Origin: Deltaproteobacteria bacterium
GTDB taxonomy: Bacteria; Desulfobacterota; Desulfarculia; Adiutricales; Adiutricaceae
Assembly (NCBI GenBank): GCA_031278795.1
Contig: JAITJT010000063.1
Location: 1-9,299, forward strand
DNA length: 9,299 nucleotides
Reading direction: 5' to 3'
Numbering within the stretch: position 1 is the stretch's first letter; each line of letters starts with the position of its first letter. The notes beneath the pieces were generated by a model. The model worked only from the letters and a program-made list of their open reading frames with translations. It searched no databases and had not been told where the DNA came from. This document shows positions 1-6,636 of this stretch, one piece after another. Position numbers and translations under genes: made by a program.

Positions 1-857
1 GGGAACCCTGGGAGCATGTCCCTGGGAGGGATGAGGGCGCTTAGTAGCGATTCTTTGTCCATTCCCTTGGCCGCCTGGCTTAGCGTGTAGGGGCCTACCT
101 TTTGGCGCCTGAGGCTATATACCGCGCCTGTTGTGAGACCCAGGGCCTCGGAGAGGTCACGGGCCAAGGACCTTATGTAATAGCCGCTGGAAACCAAGGC
201 TTTTAGCCCCACAAAGGGCCCCTCTAAATACCCGAGCTCCAGGCTATAACAGCGTACGTCCCGAGCCTCCAAGACTAAGGCTTTACCCTGTCTTGCCAAT
301 TTGAAGCTAGATACCCCTCCCTTCTTTATAGCTGAGAAGGCTGGTGGCACCTGGGCCTGGAGGCCTCGGAAGCTCGCGAGGGCCTTTCTGACCCTCGCAA
401 GATTTATAGCAAAGGCCTCCCGGGGAATAAGCCTTTGAAGTATTAAAGGGTCTTTTAGCTGAAGCTCTCTCTCCTTTAAGCCCTGGTGAAGGGTCATCCG
501 GTCAAGGGCCCTGAGCCCTTGACCGGAATGGCCGGATGATGGCCTGTGAGTCGTGTTAGCCAAAAAGGTAGAGAGATTTGGTACTATCTCCCCGCTTATG
601 TCCAGGGTGGAGCTTGTTAACCCTAGGATTATCTCCACCTGGTAGAGTTTATTTAAGTCACTTAGGTAAGGGGCCAGCTTGGTGGCCTTTCCCACAAGCA
701 TTCCCATGAGCCCGCTGGCCATAGGGTCCAAGGTGCCTAAGTGACCCACCTCCTTTTGCGAAAGGGCCTTACGCACAAGGTCCACCAGGTCGTGGCTGGT
801 GGGGCCTTCCACTTTATCCAAAAGGATGAGGCCCGAGTGGAGGGGGGTTTTTGGCAA
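1..857 (-). CDS. truB: tRNA pseudouridine(55) synthase TruB, 3' end beyond the window
   Basis: TruB isomerises U55 in the T-loop of tRNAs to pseudouridine in the cytoplasm. The 285 codons seen contain the family landmarks. GLILLDK near residue 9 is followed by HLGTLDPMASG (39-49), whose Asp44 is the catalytic aspartate. Later come QVPPAFSAIK, SSGYYIRSLARDL and LRRQKVGPY. The start chosen is TTG at 855-857: the only in-frame upstream codons before a stop are GAA and CTC, and the family N-terminus begins a few residues before the LLDK motif. A run of five G lies 11 bases upstream, a weak ribosome binding site, so coupling to nrnA (6 bases away) is likely. Oddity: about 67 residues separate LDISGEIV from LASFRG, where E. 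coli TruB has roughly 13-15. Composition is visibly A+T-richer than in nrnA. The family is sure; the start is moderately sure. Confidence 0.95.
   Translation of the reverse strand, partial: MPKTPLHSGLILLDKVEGPTSHDLVDLVRKALSQKEVGHLGTLDPMASGLMGMLVGKATKLAPYLSDLNKLYQVEIILGLTSSTLDISGEIVPNLSTFLANTTHRPSSGHSGQGLRALDRMTLHQGLKERELQLKDPLILQRLIPREAFAINLARVRKALASFRGLQAQVPPAFSAIKKGGVSSFKLARQGKALVLEARDVRCYSLELGYLEGPFVGLKALVSSGYYIRSLARDLSEALGLTTGAVYSLRRQKVGPYTLSQAAKGMDKESLLSALIPPRDMLPGF
497..527. repeat. Near-perfect palindrome inside truB
   Basis: The arms TCCGGTCAAGGG (497-508) and CCCTTGACCGGA (516-527) are perfectly complementary over 12 bp, with the 7-base centre CCCTGAG. An alternative outer pairing joins TCATCCGG (494-501) to CCGGATGA (532-539). 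The palindrome encodes residues around GHSGQGLRALDRM, in the middle of the extra segment of TruB. It could be a trace of an inserted palindromic element or an mRNA hairpin. Confidence 0.8.
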
Positions 858-863
858 GAGTTC

Positions 864-1892
864 TCAGTCCCCCAGCATGTACTGGGCCGCCACCTCCAGG
901 AAACGGTCGCGAGCGTGCTCGATATTCTCCACGTGGTCCGTGTAGGCCGCGGCCAGGTCGTGTCCACCTCCCCCGAAGCGCTGGGCTATCATCCTGGCGC
1001 AGACGGGGGGTTTACTGCGGAGGCTCACCTTGATTCCACCCAACATATCCTCTTTGATGAGGGCTGAGAGAAGAACACCGGAGATGGACCTGGGGTACTC
1101 GATGAAGCCGTCGGCCTCCTCCATCCTGGCGCCTGCCTCCTCCAGCATGGCGGAGCTTAGGAGCATTACCGCCACCTTCCCCTCCAAAAACAGCTCCAAG
1201 GAGCCCAAGGCCTTACTCAAGAGCCTCATCCTGGCGATGGAGTGCCCACAGTTTAAGGCCTCGTGGAGCCTGGCGAGCTTTCCGCCGTGCTCCACCAGCT
1301 CGGCCGCCTCCCTGAGGGTGAGAGGGGTTGTGTTGTCCTGGGTAAAGAAGCCAGTGTCCGAGACGATTGCGGTAAGAATCGCCTCCACGGCCTTGGAGGC
1401 GGGTTTTACCTCGAGGCCCCTTAAGAGCCTCATGATTAACTCGCCTGTGGAGGAGGCGTGGCGGTCGTGGTAGACAGCCAAGGCGCCCTGGAGCTCCTCG
1501 TTGTGGATGTGGTGGTCAATCACCAGATTGGGGGGAAGCTCGCTCCAGAGGTCAGGGTCCGAGTCCGGCCAGACCCGGGAGGGCCCGTGGCAGTCGACGT
1601 ATATAATGAGCTCAAAGGATTTTAGGTAACGGAAGTCCATGTCCGTCACCATGGTGAAGTACTTGGGCGGATCCATGAGGAAGGTGATATTGGGGGTGAT
1701 GCGCCCGGATATGCCCACCTCGGCGTTCTTGCCCATGGCTCTAAGCACCGCGGCCAAGGCCGCGGCTGAGCCCAGGGCATCCCCGTCCGGGTGCTGGTGA
1801 CCCAAAATGAGGAAGCTCTCGTTCTTGGTTAAGAGCTCCAGGAAGACCCGGGAGGGCTCCACCCCACCCCTCTCCTTTGCGCCCCTGGTCAT
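864..1892 (-). CDS. nrnA: DHH/DHHA1 phosphoesterase, NrnA-type nanoRNase / pAp phosphatase
   Basis: This 342-residue cytoplasmic hydrolase belongs to DHH subfamily 1. Known members degrade RNA oligomers of 2-5 nucleotides and, in many bacteria, dephosphorylate 3'-phosphoadenosine 5'-phosphate, using Mn2+. Visible motifs are GHQHPDGDALGS (31-42, with metal-binding H34, D36 and D38), the VDC aspartate (D100), IDHH (125-128), SDTGFF (178-183) and, in the C-terminal DHHA1 domain, the substrate-binding GGGGHDLAAA (307-316). All core metal ligands are present and the length is typical. The ATG start lies in an ATGA overlap with the rbfA stop, with no clear Shine-Dalgarno of its own, so translation is probably coupled to rbfA. 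Its position between rbfA and truB is the common arrangement in many bacteria. Whether it acts mainly as nanoRNase or as pAp phosphatase cannot be read from sequence. Confidence 0.95.
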   Translation of the reverse strand: MTRGAKERGGVEPSRVFLELLTKNESFLILGHQHPDGDALGSAAALAAVLRAMGKNAEVGISGRITPNITFLMDPPKYFTMVTDMDFRYLKSFELIIYVDCHGPSRVWPDSDPDLWSELPPNLVIDHHIHNEELQGALAVYHDRHASSTGELIMRLLRGLEVKPASKAVEAILTAIVSDTGFFTQDNTTPLTLREAAELVEHGGKLARLHEALNCGHSIARMRLLSKALGSLELFLEGKVAVMLLSSAMLEEAGARMEEADGFIEYPRSISGVLLSALIKEDMLGGIKVSLRSKPPVCARMIAQRFGGGGHDLAAAYTDHVENIEHARDRFLEVAAQYMLGD

Positions 1893-2326
1893 GGATGCTT
1901 AGATGCCTGGGGGCCCAAGTGATCTTGGGCAGCATCCTCTTCCAAAGGCTCTTCAGGAACCTTGGCGAGGTCGCTCTTCACCTCCTCGCTTTCCAGAAGC
2001 TCGCTTATCCTCTGGGCATGCCCCGGGTTGCGGTCAAAGATGAAACGCACCTTGGGAACCGCCCTCAGCTTAAGCTCCAGGGCTATTTGGGACCTAATGA
2101 AGCCCGTGGCCTTCTGGAGGGCCTTCTCTAGATCATCGGGCGCATCCTCTAGGGGTTCTAGACCTAGGACGCTGTAGAAGATGGTGGCGCTCTTAAGGTC
2201 TGGCGAGAGCTTGGAACGGGTAATATTCACCTTCTGGAGGCGGGGATCCGCCGCCCTCGTTAGAAGCAGGTTGGCCACGAAACCCTCCAAAAGGGATGCC
2301 AGCTTATCTTGACGCTTGTTTTTCAT
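1889..2326 (-). CDS. rbfA: 30S ribosome-binding factor RbfA
   Basis: RbfA binds the immature 30S subunit through a single KH-like fold and helps 16S rRNA 5'-end maturation; in E. coli it is a cold-shock protein. The family pattern is clear: an N-terminal helix (KNKRQDKLASLLEGFVANLL), DPRLQKVNITRSKLSPDLKSATIFYSVLG, and the GFIRSQIALELKLRAVPKVRFIFD block. An acidic, low-complexity tail (about the last 30 residues, EEPLEEDAAQD) follows. Start choice: ATG at 2324-2326 has GAGGGG ending about 7 bases upstream. The alternative GTG at 2330-2332, two codons earlier, would sit inside the G-run and lack a spaced ribosome binding site. The stop overlaps the nrnA start by 4 bases. A short GC hairpin includes part of its ribosome binding site. 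Confidence 0.93.
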   Translation of the reverse strand: MKNKRQDKLASLLEGFVANLLLTRAADPRLQKVNITRSKLSPDLKSATIFYSVLGLEPLEDAPDDLEKALQKATGFIRSQIALELKLRAVPKVRFIFDRNPGHAQRISELLESEEVKSDLAKVPEEPLEEDAAQDHLGPQASKHP

Positions 2327-2335
2327 TTCCACCCC

Positions 2336-2347
2336 CCTCGCGCGAGG
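2336..2347 (-). promoter_or_regulatory. Palindrome pairing with the rbfA ribosome binding site
   Basis: The 12-base perfect palindrome CCTCGCGCGAGG lies immediately upstream of rbfA. On the mRNA its 3' arm GAGG is the start of the G-rich Shine-Dalgarno stretch, so CCTC can pair with it around a GCGC loop. This could lower rbfA initiation. The downstream G-run remains free, so masking would be partial. The role is inferred only from base pairing. Confidence 0.4.
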
Positions 2348-2438
2348 CCAATGGAGAGCTCTTTTCAGTCCCTAAACAGTGGCACTGCGGCTCTTTTTAG
2401 CCTCTTCCTTCCCGTAAACGCTCTTTCCTGGCTACCCT

Positions 2439-2467
2439 TATATATTCCCTGGCTTAAATATTCACAA
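2439..2467 (-). promoter_or_regulatory. Candidate sigma-70 promoter for rbfA-nrnA-truB
   Basis: On the minus strand TTGTGA (2462-2467, 4 of 6 matches to TTGACA) is followed after 17 bases by TATATA (2439-2444, 4 of 6 to TATAAT). A start near 2432 would give a leader of about 105 bases for rbfA. The 233-base gap after ylxP makes an internal promoter reasonable, but the match is modest in an A+T-rich stretch. Confidence 0.33.
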
Positions 2468-2483
2468 GCTGTGTATCACTCTT

Positions 2484-2515
2484 ACTAGCTAGCATCTTTT
2501 GCTAGGTTAGCTAGT
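2484..2515. repeat. Inverted repeat in the ylxP-rbfA spacer
   Basis: ACTAGCTA (2484-2491) and TAGCTAGT (2508-2515) are perfect 8-bp inverted arms with 16 bases between, and TAGC/GCTA can pair further inside. On the plus strand a T-rich tail follows; on the transcribed minus strand there is no U-run, so this is not a good terminator for the operon. It shares the CTAG-rich vocabulary of the nusA-ylxR array. Confidence 0.5.
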
Positions 2516-2559
2516 TTTCTTCTTTAGCTTTAAGCATCTTTAAAAGGCTTTTCTTTTTA

Positions 2560-2850
2560 TTAGCTAACCTGTAGGCATTCAGCGTGGGTGTCCACCACCT
2601 CGGCGGCCACGGTGGCCTCTATGAAGTTGGATATATGATCCAGAACAGACGAGAGTAACGAGGCGTCTCCTCCGCAGATGCTAAAACCCAAGACAGCGCT
2701 TCCGTGGACGTCGGCTAAATCCACCTCCGCGGCCGAGGCGTTAAACTTGGCTCTGACCCTAGAGAGGATGCTCTTTACCACCTTCCTCTTATCTTTGAGG
2801 CTCCTGTTCCCCTCCATGGAGATGGTGACTTCCAGAAAACCCACGTACAT
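2560..2850 (-). CDS. ylxP: YlxP-like protein of the DUF503 family
   Basis: This small 96-residue protein matches the DUF503/YlxP family. The N-terminus MYVGFLEVTISMEGNRSLKDKRKVVKS is the diagnostic block, followed by SRVRAKFNASAAEVDLADVHGSAVLGFSICGGD and a helical C-terminal part. YlxP lies between infB and rbfA in Bacillus and many other bacteria, as here, and is suspected to help ribosome assembly or RNA handling, but its biochemical role is not established. Start choice: ATG at 2848-2850 has a strong AGGTGA five bases upstream and aligns with the family N-terminus. A GTG three codons earlier (2857-2859) would lack a spaced ribosome binding site. The ribosome binding site lies 38 bases or fewer from the infB stop, so the pair is co-transcribed. 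A 233-base spacer separates its stop from rbfA. Confidence 0.88.
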   Translation of the reverse strand: MYVGFLEVTISMEGNRSLKDKRKVVKSILSRVRAKFNASAAEVDLADVHGSAVLGFSICGGDASLLSSVLDHISNFIEATVAAEVVDTHAECLQVS

Positions 2851-2879
2851 CTTCTTCACCTGGAAAGCTGGAAGCTAGT

Positions 2880-2897
2880 GGCGCCTTTTTAGGCGCC
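2880..2897 (-). other. Stem-loop spanning the infB stop codon
   Basis: GGCGCC (2880-2885) and GGCGCC (2892-2897), each self-complementary, can pair over 6 GC bases with the six-base loop TAAAAA on the mRNA, and the loop contains the infB TAA stop. No U-run follows, so it is not an intrinsic terminator. It may affect processing or the balance between infB and ylxP, which is inference. Confidence 0.45.
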
Positions 2898-5800
2898 CTC
2901 GCCCTTCTGCTCTTCCCTGGCGCGCTCACTCGCGCGCTCCACCGCTTGGTTGATGAGATCCACCGTGGGGGCTATCTCCTCCACCTGGTAGCACTCTATC
3001 CTGTCGCCTTCCATTATGTCCCCAAAGTTCTCCAGACCAATGCCGCACTCATAGCCTTCCAGGACCTCGCGCACGTCGTTTTTCACGCGCTTTAAAGTGG
3101 CAACTTTTCCGTCATAGACGATGTCCTTCCCCCTATGGAGCCTAGCCCTGGCGCCCCTTAGGATCCTACCCTCGGAGACGGCGCAGCCGGCGATGGGGCC
3201 CACCTTGGAGATGTTAAAGACCGTCCTCACCTCGGCGAATCCTAGGATCTTCTCGGACTTCACCGGATCCAGAAGCCCGGCCATGGCTTCCTTGAGGTCG
3301 TCGATTAGCTTGTAGATGACGTTGTAGTAGCGTATCTGCACCGCCTCGGCCTCGGCTATGTCCTGCACCCTTCCTATGGCGGTTTTTAGGCCAAAGCAGA
3401 TGATGAGGGCGTTGGAGGCGCTGGCCAGCATGACGTCGGTCTCGGTTACCGCCCCGGTTCCCGAGTGGAGGACGCTTATCTTGATCTCCGTGTTGTGGAG
3501 CCTCGATACCGCATCCAAGATGGCCTCTAAAGAGCCCTGCACGTCCGCCTTCACCACCAAGTTGAGGCCCTTCAAGGATCCAGCCTTGATATGGTCAAAG
3601 AGGTTCTCCAAGGTTAGCCTGGTGGATTTAACCAGAATGGTTTCCCTACGCTTGGCGTGGCGGTGCTGGCTAACCTGCTTGGCCTGCTTCTCATCCTCCA
3701 TGACCACAAACTCGTCACCCGCCAGGGGAACGCCGGAAATGCCTTGGATCTCAACCGGAGATGCCGGACCCGCGTCCTCCACCCTCCGGCCGGAATCGTC
3801 TAGTAGGGCTCTTAGCTTTCCGTAGTGGATGCCGCAGACATAGGAGTCGCCCTGCTTGAGGGTTCCCTCCTCAACTAAGACCGTGGCCACGGCCCCGCGT
3901 CCCTTGTCCAGTCTGGCTTCAATTACAGCGCCTCGGGCCGGGCCCTCGCGCCTGGCCTGGAGGTTTAGAAGGTCAGCCTGGAGGAGGATCATGTCCAGAA
4001 GCTCAGGCACGCCTTGGCCGGTCTTGGCGGAGATGTCGCAGAATACCGTATCCCCTCCCCAGGCCTCCTGGGTGAGACCCAGCTCCATCATCTCGCGCCT
4101 GACCCGCTCCGGGTCGGCGCCTGGTTTATCAATCTTATTGACAGCGACTATTATGGGCACCTTGGCGGCCTTGGCGTGGTCAGCGGCCTCCCTGGTCTGG
4201 GGCATGACTCCGTCGTCAGCGGCCACGATTAAGATGACGATATCCGTCACCTGCGCCCCTCTAGAGCGCATGGAGGTGAAGGCCTCGTGACCCGGGGTAT
4301 CTAGGAAGGTAATGAAGCGCTCCCCCACGCTCACGTGGTAGGCGCCTATGTGCTGGGTAATGCCCCCGGCCTCGCCCTCCTGCACCTTGGACTTCCTGAT
4401 GTAGTCCAGAAGTGAGGTCTTTCCGTGGTCCACGTGGCCCATGATGGTAACCACGGGCGGTCTGGGAAAGAGCTCGTAGCGCTCGCTTAGGTCACCCTGG
4501 GGCAGGAACTCGCCCTCGTCAAAGGCGCTCTTCTCCACCTCGTAACCAAACTCGTTGGCCACCAAGGACGCCGTGTCAAAATCCAAGGACTGGTTCACGG
4601 TGGCCACCACTCCCATGCCCATGAGCTTCTTGATGATGTCCCCGGCCTTGAGGGACAGCCTATGGGCCAGCTCGGCGACGCTAATCACCTCGTCCACCTT
4701 TATCCTGCGCTTGATAGCCTTGGGCACCGTAATCTCGGTCTTGGCCTGGGTCTTCTTTTGGGTCTTTTGCTTACCCCTGTGCCTGGTCTTCTCCCAGGTC
4801 CCCTCCGAGTAGAGGTCCGTGTGCTCCACAATGGAGCGGCGCTTTCCGCCTCTTCCGCTGTCAGCCTCGCCTTCCTGCTGGAACCCTCCGCCCTTCTTGC
4901 GCTTGTCGCGCTTGCGGCTATCCGCGCCCCTATCATCTTGCCTCTGGTCGCCGCGGGTGTCTCTCTCTCCGGGCCTTTGGTCTCTTGAGGGCACCCCTTT
5001 GGCGCCTGGTTTAGCGTCTTCTCTGGGCTTCTGGGGCTCTGCCCTTCCCCGCCACTGGGGTTTCACGCCCACCACCACGGCGGCCTCGGCTCCCTTCCTC
5101 TCTTCAGAAAGATCCCTAGTTACCTTCCCGCGCCTGGGTAGGGGGGCCTCCGCCCCTGTCCCCAGGGGCGGGGCCAGGCTTATGTCCGCGCCCCTTCCAG
5201 GGAGCGGCGGGAATCCCGGGGTGGGGGCCTTGGCGGGCCTCGACCCTACTATCTTGGCTGGTGTTCCCCTTTGGCCTATGCCAGTTTTAACCTGCTGCCT
5301 CTGGGTCTCACCCTGGATGGTCTCCGCCGGGCTCGGGACCTTGGCCGCCTGGCTCTCCAGGGGCTCTTGGTCAGTTAAAGCTTGAGAGCCCTCCATTGTT
5401 GCATCTTCAAGCTGGGGCGAAGCCTCTGGGGGAGTGGGTAAATCCGGGACCAGCTCTTCTTCCACCGGGGCCTGGGGCCTCAGCTTCAGGAAATCTGGGA
5501 TGGGGACTGAGCTCTTATTACCAGAACCGGCCCTCTGGCCCCTTTGGCCCCTCTGGCCGTCCTGGGAGCGACCACTGGAGGTTCCAATGATAGTGGCCCT
5601 CTCGTAGGGCTTTTGCTTGATCCTCACCGGCGGCTTGGGAGGCTCGGGGGCTTCCTGGACTTGGGGCTGGGCCTGGGCCTGGGGCTGGGCCTGGGGCTCG
5701 CTTTCTAAGGTCACCTGGGCCTTTCCCGCCTTAGCCTCGGGCGCTTTAGGCGCCTGGGGGGCTGGGGCTTCCGGCTGGGTCGCGACCGGCTGCTTCTTGC

Positions 5801-6002
5801 GCCTCCTTACGACCACCTGAGGCCCGGCGTGACCCGCGCCTTTGACGGCAAGGCGGATCTGCTCCGCCACGCTGTCCTCTATGCTGTGGGAGGAGGTAAG
5901 CTTGTTAGCGCCCGGAAAATTCAAGCCAATTAAACGTTGCAGAACCTCGGCGTTGGTCAGAGACAATTCCTTCGCCAACTCGTGAATCCTTTTTTTACCC
6001 AT
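2889..6002 (-). CDS. infB: Translation initiation factor IF-2
   Basis: IF2 is the GTPase that recruits fMet-tRNA to the 30S subunit and promotes 50S joining. At 1037 residues it is long for the family. Order: an IF2_N domain (about 1-53), a long disordered linker rich in Pro, Ala, Gln, Lys and Arg (about 60-430), and a second IF2_N-like domain (about 433-490). The GTPase domain follows with GHVDHGKT (522-529), GGITQHIGA (546-554), DTPGHEAF (568-575), NKID (622-625) and SAK (658-660). Domains II, III and the fMet-tRNA-binding domain IV complete the protein, ending near YQVEEIAPTV. The linker holds Gln-Ala/Pro repeats (103-116) and three RGQ-type repeats (149-157). The ATG start has AGGTGG nine bases upstream. 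A terminator-like hairpin sits just before that site. All catalytic motifs look intact. Confidence 0.98.
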   Translation of the reverse strand: MGKKRIHELAKELSLTNAEVLQRLIGLNFPGANKLTSSHSIEDSVAEQIRLAVKGAGHAGPQVVVRRRKKQPVATQPEAPAPQAPKAPEAKAGKAQVTLESEPQAQPQAQAQPQVQEAPEPPKPPVRIKQKPYERATIIGTSSGRSQDGQRGQRGQRAGSGNKSSVPIPDFLKLRPQAPVEEELVPDLPTPPEASPQLEDATMEGSQALTDQEPLESQAAKVPSPAETIQGETQRQQVKTGIGQRGTPAKIVGSRPAKAPTPGFPPLPGRGADISLAPPLGTGAEAPLPRRGKVTRDLSEERKGAEAAVVVGVKPQWRGRAEPQKPREDAKPGAKGVPSRDQRPGERDTRGDQRQDDRGADSRKRDKRKKGGGFQQEGEADSGRGGKRRSIVEHTDLYSEGTWEKTRHRGKQKTQKKTQAKTEITVPKAIKRRIKVDEVISVAELAHRLSLKAGDIIKKLMGMGVVATVNQSLDFDTASLVANEFGYEVEKSAFDEGEFLPQGDLSERYELFPRPPVVTIMGHVDHGKTSLLDYIRKSKVQEGEAGGITQHIGAYHVSVGERFITFLDTPGHEAFTSMRSRGAQVTDIVILIVAADDGVMPQTREAADHAKAAKVPIIVAVNKIDKPGADPERVRREMMELGLTQEAWGGDTVFCDISAKTGQGVPELLDMILLQADLLNLQARREGPARGAVIEARLDKGRGAVATVLVEEGTLKQGDSYVCGIHYGKLRALLDDSGRRVEDAGPASPVEIQGISGVPLAGDEFVVMEDEKQAKQVSQHRHAKRRETILVKSTRLTLENLFDHIKAGSLKGLNLVVKADVQGSLEAILDAVSRLHNTEIKISVLHSGTGAVTETDVMLASASNALIICFGLKTAIGRVQDIAEAEAVQIRYYNVIYKLIDDLKEAMAGLLDPVKSEKILGFAEVRTVFNISKVGPIAGCAVSEGRILRGARARLHRGKDIVYDGKVATLKRVKNDVREVLEGYECGIGLENFGDIMEGDRIECYQVEEIAPTVDLINQAVERASERAREEQKGEGA

Positions 6003-6025
6003 CCCAGTTAACCACCTGCGCCTTG

Positions 6026-6057
6026 AAAAAAATGGGGAAGCGCCCGCAATGCGCCCC
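6026..6057 (-). terminator. Terminator-like hairpin before infB, possible attenuator
   Basis: Reading the mRNA, GGGGCGC (from 6057) can pair with GCGC and CCC of GCGCTTCCCC (ending 6034). This gives about 7 GC pairs with a two-base bulge and a 7-base loop, followed by A and seven U (6026-6032). That is intrinsic-terminator architecture lying only a few bases upstream of the infB ribosome binding site. If functional it would cut transcription into infB and act as an attenuator; the bulge makes its strength uncertain. Confidence 0.45.
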
Positions 6058-6210
6058 GCCTCATCGGATCGGAAATATTAGTGTTGAAAGTGAGCCGCCC
6101 TTTTAAAAACGCGGCCGAGAGTGCCTTAGGGGCCCCCTGGAACCCCTATTTAGGCTTTGATTATGAAAAAAACAGCTTTAAAATTCTTTCTAGCTTAAGC
6201 TTTTGGGAAA

Positions 6211-6254
6211 AAGCCAAAAAAAAATGCATATGGGAAGAAGAAGCCAAAAAAAAT
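6211..6254. repeat. Direct repeat with long A-tracts
   Basis: AAGCC followed by nine A and T (6211-6225) recurs 30 bases later as AAGCC followed by eight A and T (6241-6254), each preceded by a GGGAA-rich stretch. In the infB leader mRNA these are U-tracts of eight and nine, sites prone to polymerase pausing or slippage. Confidence 0.7.
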
Positions 6255-6257
6255 ACA

Positions 6258-6286
6258 GCTATAAACAAAAAAAGACTTGTTGACAA
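6258..6286 (-). promoter_or_regulatory. Candidate internal promoter for infB
   Basis: On the minus strand TTGTCA (6281-6286, 5 of 6 matches) precedes TATAGC (6258-6263, 4 of 6) by 17 bases. Transcription would start near 6251 and give a leader of about 250 bases carrying the terminator-like hairpin. The -35 also lies in the inverted repeat ACTTGT/ACAAGT (6276-6289), which with the following T7 could instead be read as a weak terminator for ylxR. Confidence 0.35.
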
Positions 6287-6300
6287 GTTATTTTGCAAAT

Positions 6301-6350
6301 ATTGGACATTACTGGACACTCTTGGAGATTATTGGATACATATTGGACTT
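6301..6350. repeat. Five-copy 10-base periodic TGGA array
   Basis: TGGA occurs at 6303, 6313, 6323, 6333 and 6344, spaced 10, 10, 10 and 11 bases. The units approximate ATTGGACATT. The period is close to one helical turn, so the motifs lie on one DNA face. It lies just downstream of ylxR and upstream of the candidate infB promoter. Confidence 0.75.
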
Positions 6351-6366
6351 TAAGCAAAAATCTCGC

Positions 6367-6624
6367 TTAAGAGCTTTTGAGGAACTTCATATCCAGCTGG
6401 GCCTTAAAGGCCCTTTGGAGCTTCCCTTGGCTTTGGGGAAGCTCTCTGAGGCAAGCTTGCTCCCGGCAGACCCAGGCGCCTCTCCCTGACCTCTTTCCCT
6501 TTTTATAGAATATGGGGGCCAGTTTGCCGCTTTGGGGGTCTATTATGGTAACGAGCCTTAGCATCTGCCATGCTTCCCTTTTTTGGCGGCAGATGAGGCA
6601 GGTGCGCGTGAAGCTTTGGGGCAT
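6367..6624 (-). CDS. ylxR: YlxR/RnpM family RNA-binding protein (DUF448)
   Basis: This 85-residue protein has the YlxR signature: RTCLICRQKR (7-16) with a CxxC pair (C9, C12), a MLRLV strand, and GRGAWVC (47-53) followed by C58 and the basic helix GKLQRAFKAQLD. In Bacillus subtilis the homologue, renamed RnpM, binds the RNase P RNA and modulates its activity; in other bacteria YlxR is described as a nucleoid or RNA-binding protein. The location between nusA and infB is the standard one. The ATG start at 6622-6624 is the only good start before the RTC motif. The region upstream offers no strong Shine-Dalgarno and is occupied by the self-complementary CTAG array, so initiation may depend on structure there. 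Confidence 0.9.
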   Translation of the reverse strand: MPQSFTRTCLICRQKREAWQMLRLVTIIDPQSGKLAPIFYKKGKRSGRGAWVCREQACLRELPQSQGKLQRAFKAQLDMKFLKSS

Positions 6625-6636
6625 ATTAGCTCTTTT

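Larger units (their letters stand above)
6003..6366. other. Non-coding ylxR-infB spacer (infB leader)
   Basis: This 364-base A+T-rich stretch holds no recognisable gene. From the ylxR side it contains a five-copy 10-base TGGA array, a possible promoter, two A-tract repeats 30 bases apart, a palindrome AGCTTAAGCT, a hairpin TAGGGG/CCCCTA (6127-6132 with 6143-6148), and a terminator-like hairpin next to the infB ribosome binding site. On the plus strand a 90-codon frame starting with GTG is open at 6081-6353, but it reads through the repeats and resembles no family I know. Confidence 0.7.

Noticed and set aside
741..1067. Plus-strand frames opposite truB/nrnA and similar ones opposite infB and rbfA
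   Set aside because: All are shadows of conserved minus-strand genes with intact family motifs.
6277..6489. A 70-codon plus-strand frame
   Set aside because: It is antisense to the 3' half of ylxR and starts in the TGGA array; no support for expression.
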